From positions 2,630,049 through 2,655,603 of the forward strand of contig BFEA01000084.1 in the NCBI GenBank assembly GCA_003427395.1: a stretch of DNA of 25,555 nucleotides, in the 5' to 3' direction. This document shows positions 1-8,047 of this stretch, piece after piece; position 1 is the first letter of the stretch; each line of letters begins with the position of its first letter. The notes under the pieces were generated by a model. The model had not been told where the DNA came from. It ran no database searches and saw only the letters and a program-made list of their open reading frames with translations. The position numbers and the translations under genes were made by a program. The DNA comes from Chara braunii. Lineage: Eukaryota > Streptophyta > Charophyceae > Charales > Characeae.

Positions 1-54
<54 letters not shown>
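1..54. repeat. (CA)n microsatellite
   Basis: An uninterrupted CA dinucleotide run opens the window, so its true left end is not seen. It is a simple sequence repeat with no coding content. Confidence 0.97.
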
Positions 55-57
<3 letters not shown>

Positions 58-587
58 CACCAGATACTGACCAGCAGAAGATGATGTCTTGAGCTGTAGC
101 AGGGTCCCAAAGTGAAGGCTGGCCAGAGGCCGGTAGCAGTCCTGAGCTATAAGCCCTGGTGGGTACTCGGCTGTCCTCAACGCTCCTGAATATCTCTCCC
201 TATCACCAATCTACATCCTAGCTCCTAGCGCATGCCTCCAACTGAGTGCTGGCCCAGCTATATACAGCTGGGCCTACTGAAGGTGCCCTCGGCCTGCATC
301 TAGGGCCATCTTATCTGGTGTCAATCAAAATTGTTCTAAAGCTCGCGCCTCGTCAAGTCAAGGGGCTAAAACCAGGCAGCCTGTGTCCCTGCCATATGTC
401 CAGGCGCCGCTGCTGATGCAGAAGGGGCTGGTCCATGAAGGACGAGGGCTGGGCCAGCCACTACAGATCAAGCCTGACCCAGCCCAGCTGCAGACTAAAG
501 TCTGCTAGGCCCAAAACAAAGCCCTAATCCTGCCCAGCTGCGGACGAAAGTCTGTGCGGCCCAAAACTGTTACAGCCAAAATGTGAG
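55..587. other. Unrecognised intergenic sequence with a 50-bp tandem duplication
   Basis: No gene is recognisable here. The one clear structure is a two-copy direct repeat with a 50-bp period: the CCCAGCTGC..ACTAAAGTCTG block near 483-516 recurs near 533-567 with a few substitutions. The rest is single copy within the window. Confidence 0.6.
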
Positions 588-636
588 AAACAAGATCCGT
601 TCCAAAAAAAAAAAAACAAAAAAAAAACAAGATCCT
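588..636. repeat. A-tract insertion between direct repeats AAACAAGATCC
   Basis: An A-rich tract (about 604-627, one internal C) lies between two copies of AAACAAGATCC, one at about 588-598 and one at about 625-635. The second copy shares its leading As with the tract, so its exact start is ambiguous. Apart from five bases (GTTCC), the inserted material is homopolymer. This resembles a retroinsertion reduced almost to its poly(A) tail with a target-site duplication, but replication slippage could also produce it. Confidence 0.5.
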
Positions 637-664
637 TCTTGGTTTTATGAAATGATGAGTGGTG

Positions 665-701
665 TCTCACATGCCTTCTGTATGTGAGAGGGGGGCTTGA
701 G

Positions 702-745
<44 letters not shown>
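665..745. repeat. Hairpin followed by a 44-nt A tract
   Basis: TCTCACAT (665-672) pairs perfectly with ATGTGAGA (682-689) across a 9-nt loop. After a short G run comes an uninterrupted A44 at 702-745. No direct repeat brackets this tract. It may be the poly(A) end of an old retroelement whose body is no longer recognisable. Confidence 0.6.
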
Positions 746-750
<5 letters not shown>

Positions 751-1027
751 TAAAAAGTGAAAAACCCGCAACTTCACTGTTCCAATCAGGCACCGCACCA
801 TGGGCCTATCTCAGTTGGTACCCCAACCAATGAACTCTTGAAATACAGACTCAAATAATTCGAATCCAAATGAACGTGGTTTCTTGACATGAAATAAATT
901 CAAATAATTGGATAATAGAATCCTATAAAAATTATTAAAAATGGAAAAAAAAAGCAGGCACCACTGCCTGCCTGTTCGGACAAAACAACAGTTCAAACCT
1001 CATCCCCTTTGCGACAAAAAGAAAAAA

Positions 1028-1186
1028 ACTGCAAACCACTTTGGGGTACCAACCAGGAACAGACAAAAAAAAAACAGGAACAGACAAAAAAAACAGGAAC
1101 AAACAAAAAAAAAACAGGAACAGACAAAAAAACAGGAACAGACAAAAAAAAACAGGAACAGACAAAAAAAACTGCAATCCACTTTT
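1028..1186. repeat. Minisatellite of CAGGAACAGAC plus A-tract units
   Basis: Six units of CAGGAACAGAC (one has AAAC), each followed by 7-10 As, run from 1054 to 1171 with unit lengths of about 18-21 bp. The array lies between two similar sequences, ACTGCAAACCACTTT (about 1028) and ACTGCAATCCACTTT (about 1172). Open reading frames through it encode only Gln/Thr/Lys-rich repeats and I do not treat them as genes. Just upstream, GCAGGCA (954-960) and TGCCTGC (965-971) form a perfect 7-bp hairpin. Confidence 0.85.
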
Positions 1187-1428
1187 CCTAACGCACAGAT
1201 GAAAATCTCAGAAAATAAAATGAATGCAGCTAAAAAAACACAAAAGCTCAAAAAAAAAAAAAAAAGCAGACAAATGGACTGCACGCTGCCTAATCCAAGG
1301 CCCAAAATAGTGTCTGTGGCCCTAGTAAAGACAGTCCAAACGTAGGTAGCTCGGCGTCAGGGCCCTCAGGTCTAAAAGTTGGGTGCCTAGGGCCCACAAA
1401 TGGAGGCCTGTGCATGCCTCAGTATGTG

Positions 1429-1449
1429 TGATGATGATGATGATGATGT
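1429..1449. repeat. (ATG)n microsatellite
   Basis: About six to seven ATG trinucleotides in a row. It is short and has no recognisable gene around it. Confidence 0.85.
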
Positions 1450-1617
1450 GCATGATATGCTCCTCAGCCATCGAGCTTGAAGTTCACGCCAGATAGCTGT
1501 TATCCCATATTTACAAAGTGGAATGCATCAGACCGATCATATAATCAAGTAGCAACAAACTCACGGACGTTGTGGTTGGCATCTCCCTTGACATTGCATG
1601 GAGGAAAGACTTAGAGG

Positions 1618-1700
1618 TGGGAAGGGGAGGGAGGGGGAGGGAGGCACAGACTTGCTGGAAATAGTGATTGGGGGCGGGGGGGGGAAGGAGGGGCGGTCAA
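1618..1700 (+). other. G-rich purine tract with quadruplex potential
   Basis: Two clusters of G runs (about 1624-1643 and 1669-1694) each have four or more runs of at least three Gs with short spacers, the usual pattern for G-quadruplex folding. No gene boundary is visible nearby, so any function is unknown. Confidence 0.5.
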
Positions 1701-1904
1701 TATTGGGAACCAAGCATTTACGACAACGCACCTGGACCTGCCAGTGATTCTACGAAAAGTCAGCGTCCCACATCATTATTAGAAACCACACGTCAACATA
1801 AAAATCACCGAACTCATTTTTACTCCTAAATCCATCATGAATGAAAGACGGAGAAGAACCAAAGCAACCCGACTGTTGGCCCCGAGAGTAGAAGAGGCAG
1901 CGGC

Positions 1905-2104
1905 AGTTATTAATCCCCTGGATTCCAGGGTACTCAATGCTGGCAGGGTGAGGTCCTACTCCTACAACCCCTCCGTGCATGGCCCCCGGAAATTAATTTA
2001 ATATCCTGTGGTCCGATGGACCACTAGGATATCAGATATTAAACTGATTCAGAACAGATACAGTGCACTTGATCTGAACTTAGCCCAAAGGCCGAGAAAG
2101 GTTC
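1905..2104 (-). pseudogene. U2 snRNA-derived sequence (divergent copy or pseudogene)
   Basis: U2 snRNA pairs with the intron branch point in the spliceosome. Read on the minus strand, this stretch has the U2 landmarks in order: CTTTCTCGGCCTTT near the 5' end (2100-2087), GGCTAAG, ATCAAGTG, TATCTGTTCT, then ATCAGTTTAATATCTGATAT, a long stem-loop, and ATATTAAATTAATTT where the Sm site is expected. The stem at 2001-2032 is nearly perfect (14 pairs, one bulge, 3-nt loop). Differences from functional U2: extra bases after GGCTAAG, and the invariant branch-point recognition hexamer GTAGTA is replaced by sequence reading GCACTGTA. The Sm site is weak and the 3' stem-loops are only partly recognisable. 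No plant snRNA upstream element was found. I infer a decayed or highly divergent copy. The 5' half is certain by eye; the 3' boundary is approximate. Confidence 0.85.
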
Positions 2105-2287
2105 ATCCGTTGTTCCATCGTCTTAAACCACACTCAACAACAACTCCATCACTACTGATCAGTGATCGCGACCACACCTCACATGTGCAAAAAAAAAAAA
2201 TGCAAACACCTATCTCAGAATGAAATTGCTCCGTCGGACATCTCCACACCTAGAATCCACCTCAAAACCGCTCCACACAGTAGAGCA

Positions 2288-2356
2288 AGCACCCTACTCT
2301 CTTTTTTTTTTTTAACAAAAAAAAAAAAAAAAAAAAAAAAACAGCACCCTACTCTC
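2288..2356. repeat. T12-AAC-A25 insertion with perfect 14-bp target duplication
   Basis: AGCACCCTACTCTC occurs at 2288-2301 and again, identical, at 2343-2356. Between the copies is only T12, AAC, A25 and a C. This is the signature of an inserted homopolymer with a target-site duplication. There is no SINE or LINE body. Confidence 0.85.
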
Positions 2357-2949
2357 ACCAACTAGTAGGTGAAAATGTTGTGTTACAGAGGGAAGAAGAG
2401 GGAGGACACATTGTCCATGATACGTCAATCATCACGCAACCACATGCAAAAGGCAGAACCCAAACAGCACAACAGGCGTGAGTGGCCAGGGGAAAAAGAC
2501 TTAGTGTAAAAGCAAATTTGGAAGTAGAGTCTGGGTGAGGAGGAGGAAGCAGTGTAGGTGTGTTTGGCTTGCTACATCCCTTTCTTCTCATCACTGCCCC
2601 ACACACACACAGGTTAATTAAATGGTAAGAGAGCTCTCCTAGTCTATTCCAGAGGGAGGACACGTCGTCCATGGATCATAGAGGAGAATCTGTTGCCTAG
2701 TAGGGAGCAGTGGTGACTTGCTGTTTGCTGCCAGTGGACCCCACTTTGCACTTTCCCCCACCAACGGTCAGCTCTCCAGAGGGCCCATGGATGAACACCA
2801 ACCTCCATAATTGTCTCATTCGTGGTATCTTTTGTGGGTAGACAGGCAGGACAATTTCAAGAATTTCACGAAAGGGAAGAGAGATCCTATAGTTGCTAAC
2901 CGGCCTTTCTTTCCCAGTTCTGGACGACGAAGGGTGTGATTAGGGCGAA
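2357..2949. other. Unrecognised sequence with a repeated 25-bp motif
   Basis: No gene is recognised. AGAGGGAGGACAC followed by TTGTCC or TCGTCC and ATG occurs at about 2397-2421 and again at about 2650-2674. GGTAAGAGAGCTCTCCTAGTC near 2625-2645 resembles, in reverse complement, the hairpin found beside T tracts at 12.85 and 13.53 kb. An 18-bp tandem duplication (CGAAGGGTGTGATTAGGG) lies at about 2930-2963. Confidence 0.5.
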
Positions 2950-3376
2950 GGGTGTGATTAGGGGCCTCGCCACACCACACCCGACTTGGGAAAATTTTCG
3001 GGAGTGCTCCCGGAAGTGAAAACCCGCTCGGGAGTGCCTTTCGCCACACTACACTCTCGACCCGGCCGCGCTCAAATTCTGAAAATGTCATTTGTCACAG
3101 ATGGACACGATCAGTGTGAAGCAGTCTGGCAGAAGTAGTTTGTCCCTTCCGGCTCCACTCCCGAATCTGGGTTGAAACTCGGAGGAGCGAAGGAGGTCTC
3201 TCGAAAAAAAAGCTTTGCAGGCGGTGAGTTCGGGAGTGCTCTCGGGAGGCACATTCTGACAGCTCCCGAATTCAATCTGACAGCTTGAACTTGGGAGCTG
3301 GTGTGGCGATGCTGCACTCCCGAAAATGGCCAAGTCGGGAGTAGTGTCCAACAAATCACTGACAGGCTAATCACCC
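2950..3376. mobile_element. Putative non-autonomous DNA element with inverted ends
   Basis: Inverted homology joins the two ends. GGGTGTGATTAG at 2950 matches the reverse complement of CTAATCACCC at 3376. Further in, the left segment CCCGACTTGG..TTTTCGGGAGTGC (about 2981-3007) matches the reverse complement of the segment at about 3310-3338. The motif CGGGAGTG, or its complement, recurs about ten times inside. No transposase and no convincing target duplication are seen, so the class is uncertain and the exact ends may be wrong. Confidence 0.45.
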
Positions 3377-3522
3377 AATGCATACTGTGCGGCGGCTCTG
3401 CAACATATGGCATTGCACAGTTTCCACGAGGGTGGAGGAATGGTGCGGAGGTGGGAAGAGGTGAGGAGGAGTGGGGAGACGTGGCACAGAAATCCGCATA
3501 TTGTCCAAGGTCAGCAAGGTAT

Positions 3523-3683
3523 GGGCGTCGCCGCACGGGACGCGAAACGAGAAACGAAACGAGTGCATCTTCCTGCCGAAAATGGCCAGGTTCATCGGTT
3601 TGCTATAAATAGTAATGAGTGTATTTTGCCCCCTTTCGTGGGCAGATGCACTCGTTTCGTTTTCGTTTTGTGCGGCGAGACCC
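3523..3683. mobile_element. MITE-like inverted repeat, 161 bp, TSD TAT
   Basis: AAACGAAACGAGTGCATCT (3552-3570) has a perfect 19-bp inverted partner at 3644-3662. The homology extends outward through CGCCGCAC to GGG/CCC ends, with small gaps. TAT directly flanks both ends (3520-3522 and 3684-3686). A GGG-starting inverted repeat with a 3-bp target duplication is reminiscent of PIF/Harbinger-type MITEs, though TAT is not their usual TWA target. There is no coding capacity. Confidence 0.75.
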
Positions 3684-3700
3684 TATGTGTAGGGCACTTC

Positions 3701-4290
3701 TTTTTTTTTTTTTTTTTTTTTTGTCCTTCGGACAGGAACCCAGCTCAAGTGGACTTGTCACATCTAGCAGCTATGGCCGCCGAGTGCTAATCTGAATTCC
3801 CACCCGAACACTGTATTCACCATCAGACACACTCTCACTCACCCACGCACGTACTAGGATCTACCCTGAATGTCCACGCCTCTACGCAGACACACTGTGC
3901 ACTATCTGTTGACGTCAGCAACCTGGCGGCTACGGCCGCCGTCGTCTTCCTCCTCTTCTAGCGGCTATGGCCGCCGTCTTCCTCCACTAGCCCTCTTTGT
4001 CATCGGGCTCCTGCAGACCTCCGATGCACAAGTCGCACAAGCAGCGCTTCCGCATGGCTCACAGGCAAATGAATGAATGGTTTGGCGCTGCATCTTTATT
4101 TATACTGTTTCGTCGATGGTCTGGCCTGCCCCCGGTCCCGGGCCCAAAAGTGTGCAGCCCCGCCTGGTACTTGCTGACTGGACAAGGTGGACTGGGACTG
4201 CCACTGGAACTGGCTGACTCTTACACCCTCGAAGAGTCACACAGCGACTTCAGGAAGCTCCTAGGCTGCGTGGACTGACCCTTCGTTAGT
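3701..4290 (-). mobile_element. LTR-like fragment ending in a T22 tract
   Basis: This stretch shares landmarks with 18.72-19.13 kb, next to the gypsy element, in the same order: the GC hairpin GCGGCTATGGCCGCC (3961-3975, with two variants nearby), a pyrimidine-rich CTTCCTCC segment, then GCAGCGCTTCCGCAT (4041-4055), identical at 18849-18863. Read on the minus strand there is a TATA-like CAGTATAAATAAAG at about 4108-4095, placed as in an LTR promoter. The minus-strand 3' end is an A22 (T22 at 3701-3722). I infer a solo LTR or a reverse-transcribed LTR transcript. No TG..CA termini or target duplication could be fixed, and the right boundary is a guess. Confidence 0.4.
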
Positions 4291-4344
4291 GCTTAGGACT
4301 AACCTCCGCCTCGCTGACTCAGCTAGCCTACTTACTTCTAGATG

Positions 4345-4418
4345 GTCCTTGGCTAAGGGCTAGACAGATCCTTAGGACTACTAATCCTATTGTCTACAGT
4401 TCGAATCCCCACGACCCA
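4345..4418 (+). other. tRNA-like sequence (SINE head or tRNA relic)
   Basis: A perfect 5-bp stem TAGGA/TCCTA (4373-4377, 4385-4389) encloses a 7-nt loop CTACTAA that looks like an anticodon arm with T33 and anticodon ACT (Ser-like). GTTCGAATCCC (4399-4409) is a perfect B box. The D arm is only approximate, and the acceptor and T stems do not pair well, so it is not a working tRNA. A second B-box-like GGGTTCAAGCC lies at about 4464-4474 without a matching A box. Confidence 0.5.
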
Positions 4419-4566
4419 ACTAACAGACAGGACACAGACCTACAACTTTTAGGGGCCAGGTTGCGGGTTCAAGCCACACAGGGTCACCAGGTAGCTGTAC
4501 AGAGGTACGGGAAGGTCTAGGGATCAAGCCCTGGGAACTGCAATTGTTGTGCAAACTGGGTGAAAG

Positions 4567-4815
4567 TTGAACCGCGAAACCCTTTCAAAGATAGAATCGT
4601 TCAAGAAGTTTCTGAATCTCAATTCTCTTGTCTCTACCCAAGCAAGTGCCCACAAAGCCCAAGTGTTGAAAAGTCTGCCTGTGGTAGGATCATTTGGTTT
4701 ATTACAACCTTTAGCAGATGGTTTGAAAATTGAAATCAATGATAATAAAAGAGCCTATTCTACCAAGACACCGATAGTTGGAATCGTAATTAGTACAAGC
4801 TTCACAGCTCACAAT
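4567..4815 (+). other. Unrecognised open frame, possible coding fragment
   Basis: About 83 codons are open before the frame runs into a T tract. The first codon scored as a start is TTG, not ATG. The predicted peptide has an ordinary, non-repetitive composition (for example ESFKKFLNLNSLVSTQ), unlike most frames here, but I recognise no domain. It could be a decayed exon or transposon fragment, or chance. Confidence 0.15.
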
Positions 4816-4817
4816 GC

Positions 4818-4957
4818 TTTTTTTTTTTTTTTTTTTTTTCCGAACAACCCGAGGTAGTGGCAGAGGTGCTGGTAAGAGCAGACACTTCTATCACTCTCGG
4901 GGAGGCTCCATCTATTGGTGGGGAGCTGCACCTGCTGGAAACCGGGTCCAGCGTCCC
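4818..4957 (-). mobile_element. Short poly(A) SINE-like element, long form
   Basis: On the minus strand it begins GGGACGCTGGACCCGG, continues through GCTCCCCACCAATAGATGG and a hairpin whose loop contains TGCTCTTACC, and ends in A21 (T21 at 4818-4838). The same order of segments occurs at 12617-12770 on the plus strand and, in short form, at 22566-22640. No A or B box is seen and the family is not one I know. Target duplications could not be found here. Confidence 0.7.
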
Positions 4958-5068
4958 AGAACAACATATTTCCTGTTTACACAGACGTTTGTTTATGATA
5001 GTCGGTGTCTTTATAAACCATCCTCACAGGAGGCGGTTTCTCAGTAGGGCCACACCTGTAGTTAGTAA

Positions 5069-5340
5069 GCTAGCTCATTTGCCTACAAGGCATCTTCATC
5101 CGGGTGATAGTAAAGCCGAGTCCCATGTCTGCTATCTCCCTTTGCTCATGGAGCCAAGGTGTGTCACCAAAGAATGAGTCTCTTTGTCTGCGGGCTAACT
5201 GAACCTAGCTTGTTTGCCTATACGGCACCTTTAGCCAGGTGGTAGCAAACCCGAGTCCCATGTCTCATATCTCCTCTTTACTCGTGGAGCCAGGCCGAAT
5301 CACCACTGAGCAGGTCTCTGTGCATGTAGGCAAACTAACC
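5069..5340 (+). repeat. Tandem pair of about 135-bp elements, weakly tRNA-like
   Basis: The CGAGTCCCATGTCT segment ending at about 5130 recurs at about 5265, a 135-bp period, and the sequences on both sides align with substitutions (TTTGCCTA, CCGAGTCCCATGTCT, TGGAGCCA, GTCTCT). Each copy has a degenerate A-box-like TAGCTYRTTTG and a B-box-like CCGAGTCCC, so it may be a tRNA-derived SINE in tandem. The tRNA link is weak. Confidence 0.5.
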
Positions 5341-5540
5341 TCCCGTTCCCCCACCCCCACCCTTGAAAACATGGAGTTTTTAAACAATGACACATAATAG
5401 TAGACAGTGTTAGGCTGATCCAGTTATCTTTTAGAGACTGCAATTTCTGTGGGGATGTGGTCTGTAGCCAAGTCTGCAGTTGAGCTTTGTACAGCACTTC
5501 ACTCGTCCTCTGAGCGTCTGATATGTCATGATCTCTTCTG

Positions 5541-5690
5541 GTACTTCGTCATTATGCAGGGGTTGTGGGGAGAATACTCTGACCGCCTAACCCCTAAGTC
5601 CTAAACCCTCTGAGCAGCTGGTGCTTTGTCCTGCATGGGTTTTGGGGAGTATACTCTAACCCCCAAACCCCTAACCTGTGAGCCCTCTGA
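5541..5690. repeat. Direct repeat of about 75 bp, two diverged copies
   Basis: The first copy runs from about 5541 (TTGTGGGGAGAATACTCTG) and the second from about 5621 (TTTTGGGGAGTATACTCTA); both continue through AACCCCTAA to CCCTCTGA. A single CCTAAACCC inside the first copy resembles the plant telomere unit but does not repeat. Confidence 0.6.
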
Positions 5691-5934
5691 ACTTCGCAGC
5701 CTCCCTCTTTGCAAGTCATGGGTAGTTAGCCTAGCAAAAGGTAGTGGTAGCTCCTGCTCTCCAACGTATCCTTATATCCGGCGCGAAGTTGTATTTGCAG
5801 GTTAGCAGGTTGTACCCGTATCCCTGTTCAAATGAAGTGAGCTCCTCAATGCCTAGGGTCCCCATCTGCCGTGTATTTCCAATGGTCTCCCACGTCTGTC
5901 GGCGGTCTTGTCCGCATACCAGTTATTTGCCACG

Positions 5935-7400
5935 TCATCTCAAATATGCCCTCTTGTGGTCGTCGTCTGCAGCAGGTGTCGAAGCGGCGGGGTGATGGAG
6001 GTATGGGGGCCCAGAGGTGAAGAGGGAGGTGAGGGGTGGGAGGGAGTCGGGAAGGGGGTGGCTGCAGGGGTAGCGAGTGGGGAGTAGCGGCAGGGGCAGC
6101 GAGTGGGGAGCGGAGCGGGTCATGGCAGGGCCGGGGTTCTGAGGGATCAGCAGAAAGTTGGTCGGTAGATATGGGACTGCAAAGTCATCCAGGGGTCTTC
6201 TCTGCCAGAGTGGTTCGTCCGCCCTCCAGTTTTTCCATCGTATTTGGAGGTCGTCCAACAGGTCAGAGAAGGCGTGGTGCGGGTCCTGCCAGATCTGGCA
6301 GTAGGATTCCTTCAATGCTTCTTTGAGAGTAGCATCTGTTTCATCTTCATAGCTCTGCTTCATAGCTTTCCAGGCATGTTGTGTGCGGGATCTGATCTCT
6401 TCCTCCATCGCCTGTTGTGCTTGCTGCAGGCCATATTGGTGGTCTTTTCTATCAAAGGAGCATCTAGCTCTCCAGGCTTGCATGAGAACATGTAGTCTCA
6501 TGTACGAGAAGAGGTTAGTGGCAAATGGAGTCCAGTGCCGTAGTAAGTGTTGGTTTTCGCCTAGCAAGATAAGGCCCAGGTCCCACGGGATGTGCATGTT
6601 CGTGAGCGAATGGAACGCCGCATCCCACCACCTCCATATTTGGGCAACCATTGGGCACGCCAACAGGCATTGTTCGAGTGTTGCCCTGGCGGGCAATGTC
6701 GTCCTACTGCAATAGGTGCAGATGGGGGACAGCAAGCCTTTTTGCTCCAGATCTGTTCGCAATACAATCCAATCGGGGGCGGGGAGGCAACGATGTAAGA
6801 TTTGCCATTGCAAGGATCTGAGGTTCGTTGGCATTAATTTGGCATACTTAGTCCAAGGGAGGCTACGCAACAGCTGTGGGTTGAGGGGTGAATCCCGCTC
6901 CCATCTCTGTAAAATTGTTTGTCCTATCTGCTGCTTTGGGCGAGCTGCTCTGTACCCCCCTTTGACGGTATAATCCCAAATGTGCATAGTCTGTTGGCCT
7001 GTCCATTCCCAGTCGTCCAGATCACATGGGAGTCGGGATATGGGCGTGGCAGGTTCATATGCCCGGTACCCTATATGTTGGTCCCCCACCACTCTGACAA
7101 TCATCAGGCCTGCCCACAGTTCTGTGGTATCCTGATCTTCATCTCGGACGAGCTGGGAGAGCCTCACTCCCGAGTTGTGCAGGGCGAAGGCTTCCAGTGT
7201 GAACCTTCCGTTATGTATGTCGCGTACCCTGTACACAGTCTCCGGGTTGGGCAGATCAGCATATCTGACCACCCAATCCAGTGGTTGAGTTGTTGGACCT
7301 GTTTTGAGTGTTTGCTGCCAAGCCAGGGGGAGACCTTCTATCAGTTGACGGGTCTTTTCTTCCACATTTCTTACATACTTCAACTTGGCTCGCAGTTTTG
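5935..7400 (-). CDS. LINE ORF2 C-terminal region with zinc-finger (zf-RVT-like) domain
   Basis: This is the last part of the LINE polyprotein: about 485 codons open to a TGA at 5935. Family features visible are a Trp-rich region with WTKYAKLMPTNLRSLQWQIL, then CTYC, about fifteen residues, EQCLLACPMVAQIW: a Cys-x2-Cys..Cys-x3-Cys finger of the zf-RVT type found after plant LINE RTs, with Gln where the usual His stands. The tail of about 70 residues is rich in Pro and Ser. The ATG at 7416 is not the real start; the natural upstream sequence is across the 2.3-kb insertion, where the frame ends in WASPEKL. The body is free of stops over nearly 1.5 kb, suggesting a fairly young element. Confidence 0.8.
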
Positions 7401-7555
7401 TGACGCCCAACCTCACGCCCGGCGCGACTTCCTGATCGGAGTAGAGTGTGGGCCTGGAAGTGCGAAAAGGGGTGTGCCAAGGATTTTTGGGAAAGTGGGG
7501 GAGTCTTAAGGATATGAATGCAATTGGGCGAAAAAGGGGCGCATGCGCAGGGGAC

Positions 7556-8047
7556 TCAAGGCCCGATGGGGCCGGGGCACTGTGGGCGACAGTTTACGGG
7601 GAAATCCCTCCGTGGTGGAGGCGGTCCCGAAAAGTTAGGCCGTCGGGGGCCACCACGTGGCGCAGGTCGCCGCGTGCCTAGGTTGGGCCTTCGGAATTCC
7701 GGAGTTCTCTGTTCGCTGCTACGTCGGCAGTTCACGCAAAACGTATTGGGCCAAAAGGGGGCTATGGCCGGCCACGGAACGACACTGAGTTGATGATACG
7801 GGAAAAGGAGGCGGAAAGGAGGGAAACTGGTGGTGATCTCAACGAATCCCGGGTGGGTGAAGTAGTAGGTGTGGTCGGGGGAAGGGAAATCGGAACACCG
7901 AGGGTCGCTAGTGGTGGCACAGTGGAATTTCCACGGGCATAGCCGATTCTCCGTGTGACAAGGGTATCGGGTCCTTATGATCTCGCTTATTATAGGGGTG
8001 AAATAGTCCGGGTCATAGGACGAGTCTGAGTTCCAAGATCGCGTCAT
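7556..8047 (-). CDS. Hypothetical 163-codon frame in the insertion
   Basis: Open minus-strand frame with an ATG. The N-terminal half is Tyr, Ser and Asp rich and the C-terminal half is Arg and Pro rich (for example RRPAPRGGPRRPNFSGPPPP). No zinc knuckle or known domain is visible. It lies in GC-rich DNA where long frames arise by chance. It could be an ORF1-like RNA-binding protein, but this is unproven. Confidence 0.2.
   Translation of the reverse strand: MTRSWNSDSSYDPDYFTPIISEIIRTRYPCHTENRLCPWKFHCATTSDPRCSDFPSPDHTYYFTHPGFVEITTSFPPFRLLFPYHQLSVVPWPAIAPFWPNTFCVNCRRSSEQRTPEFRRPNLGTRRPAPRGGPRRPNFSGPPPPRRDFPVNCRPQCPGPIGP

Noticed and set aside
935-1345. Open frames rich in Lys/Gln/Thr or Phe/Leu/Val across the A-tract minisatellite
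   Set aside because: They are translations of a simple tandem repeat in all frames and have no domain or codon signature.
2302-2342. Hairpin or terminator made by the T12 and A25 tracts
   Set aside because: The exact direct repeats outside fit an insertion better, and the tract could fold simply because T precedes A.
5575-5615. Possible interstitial telomere repeat (CCTAAACCC)
   Set aside because: Only one unit matches the plant telomere motif; no run of CCCTAAA.
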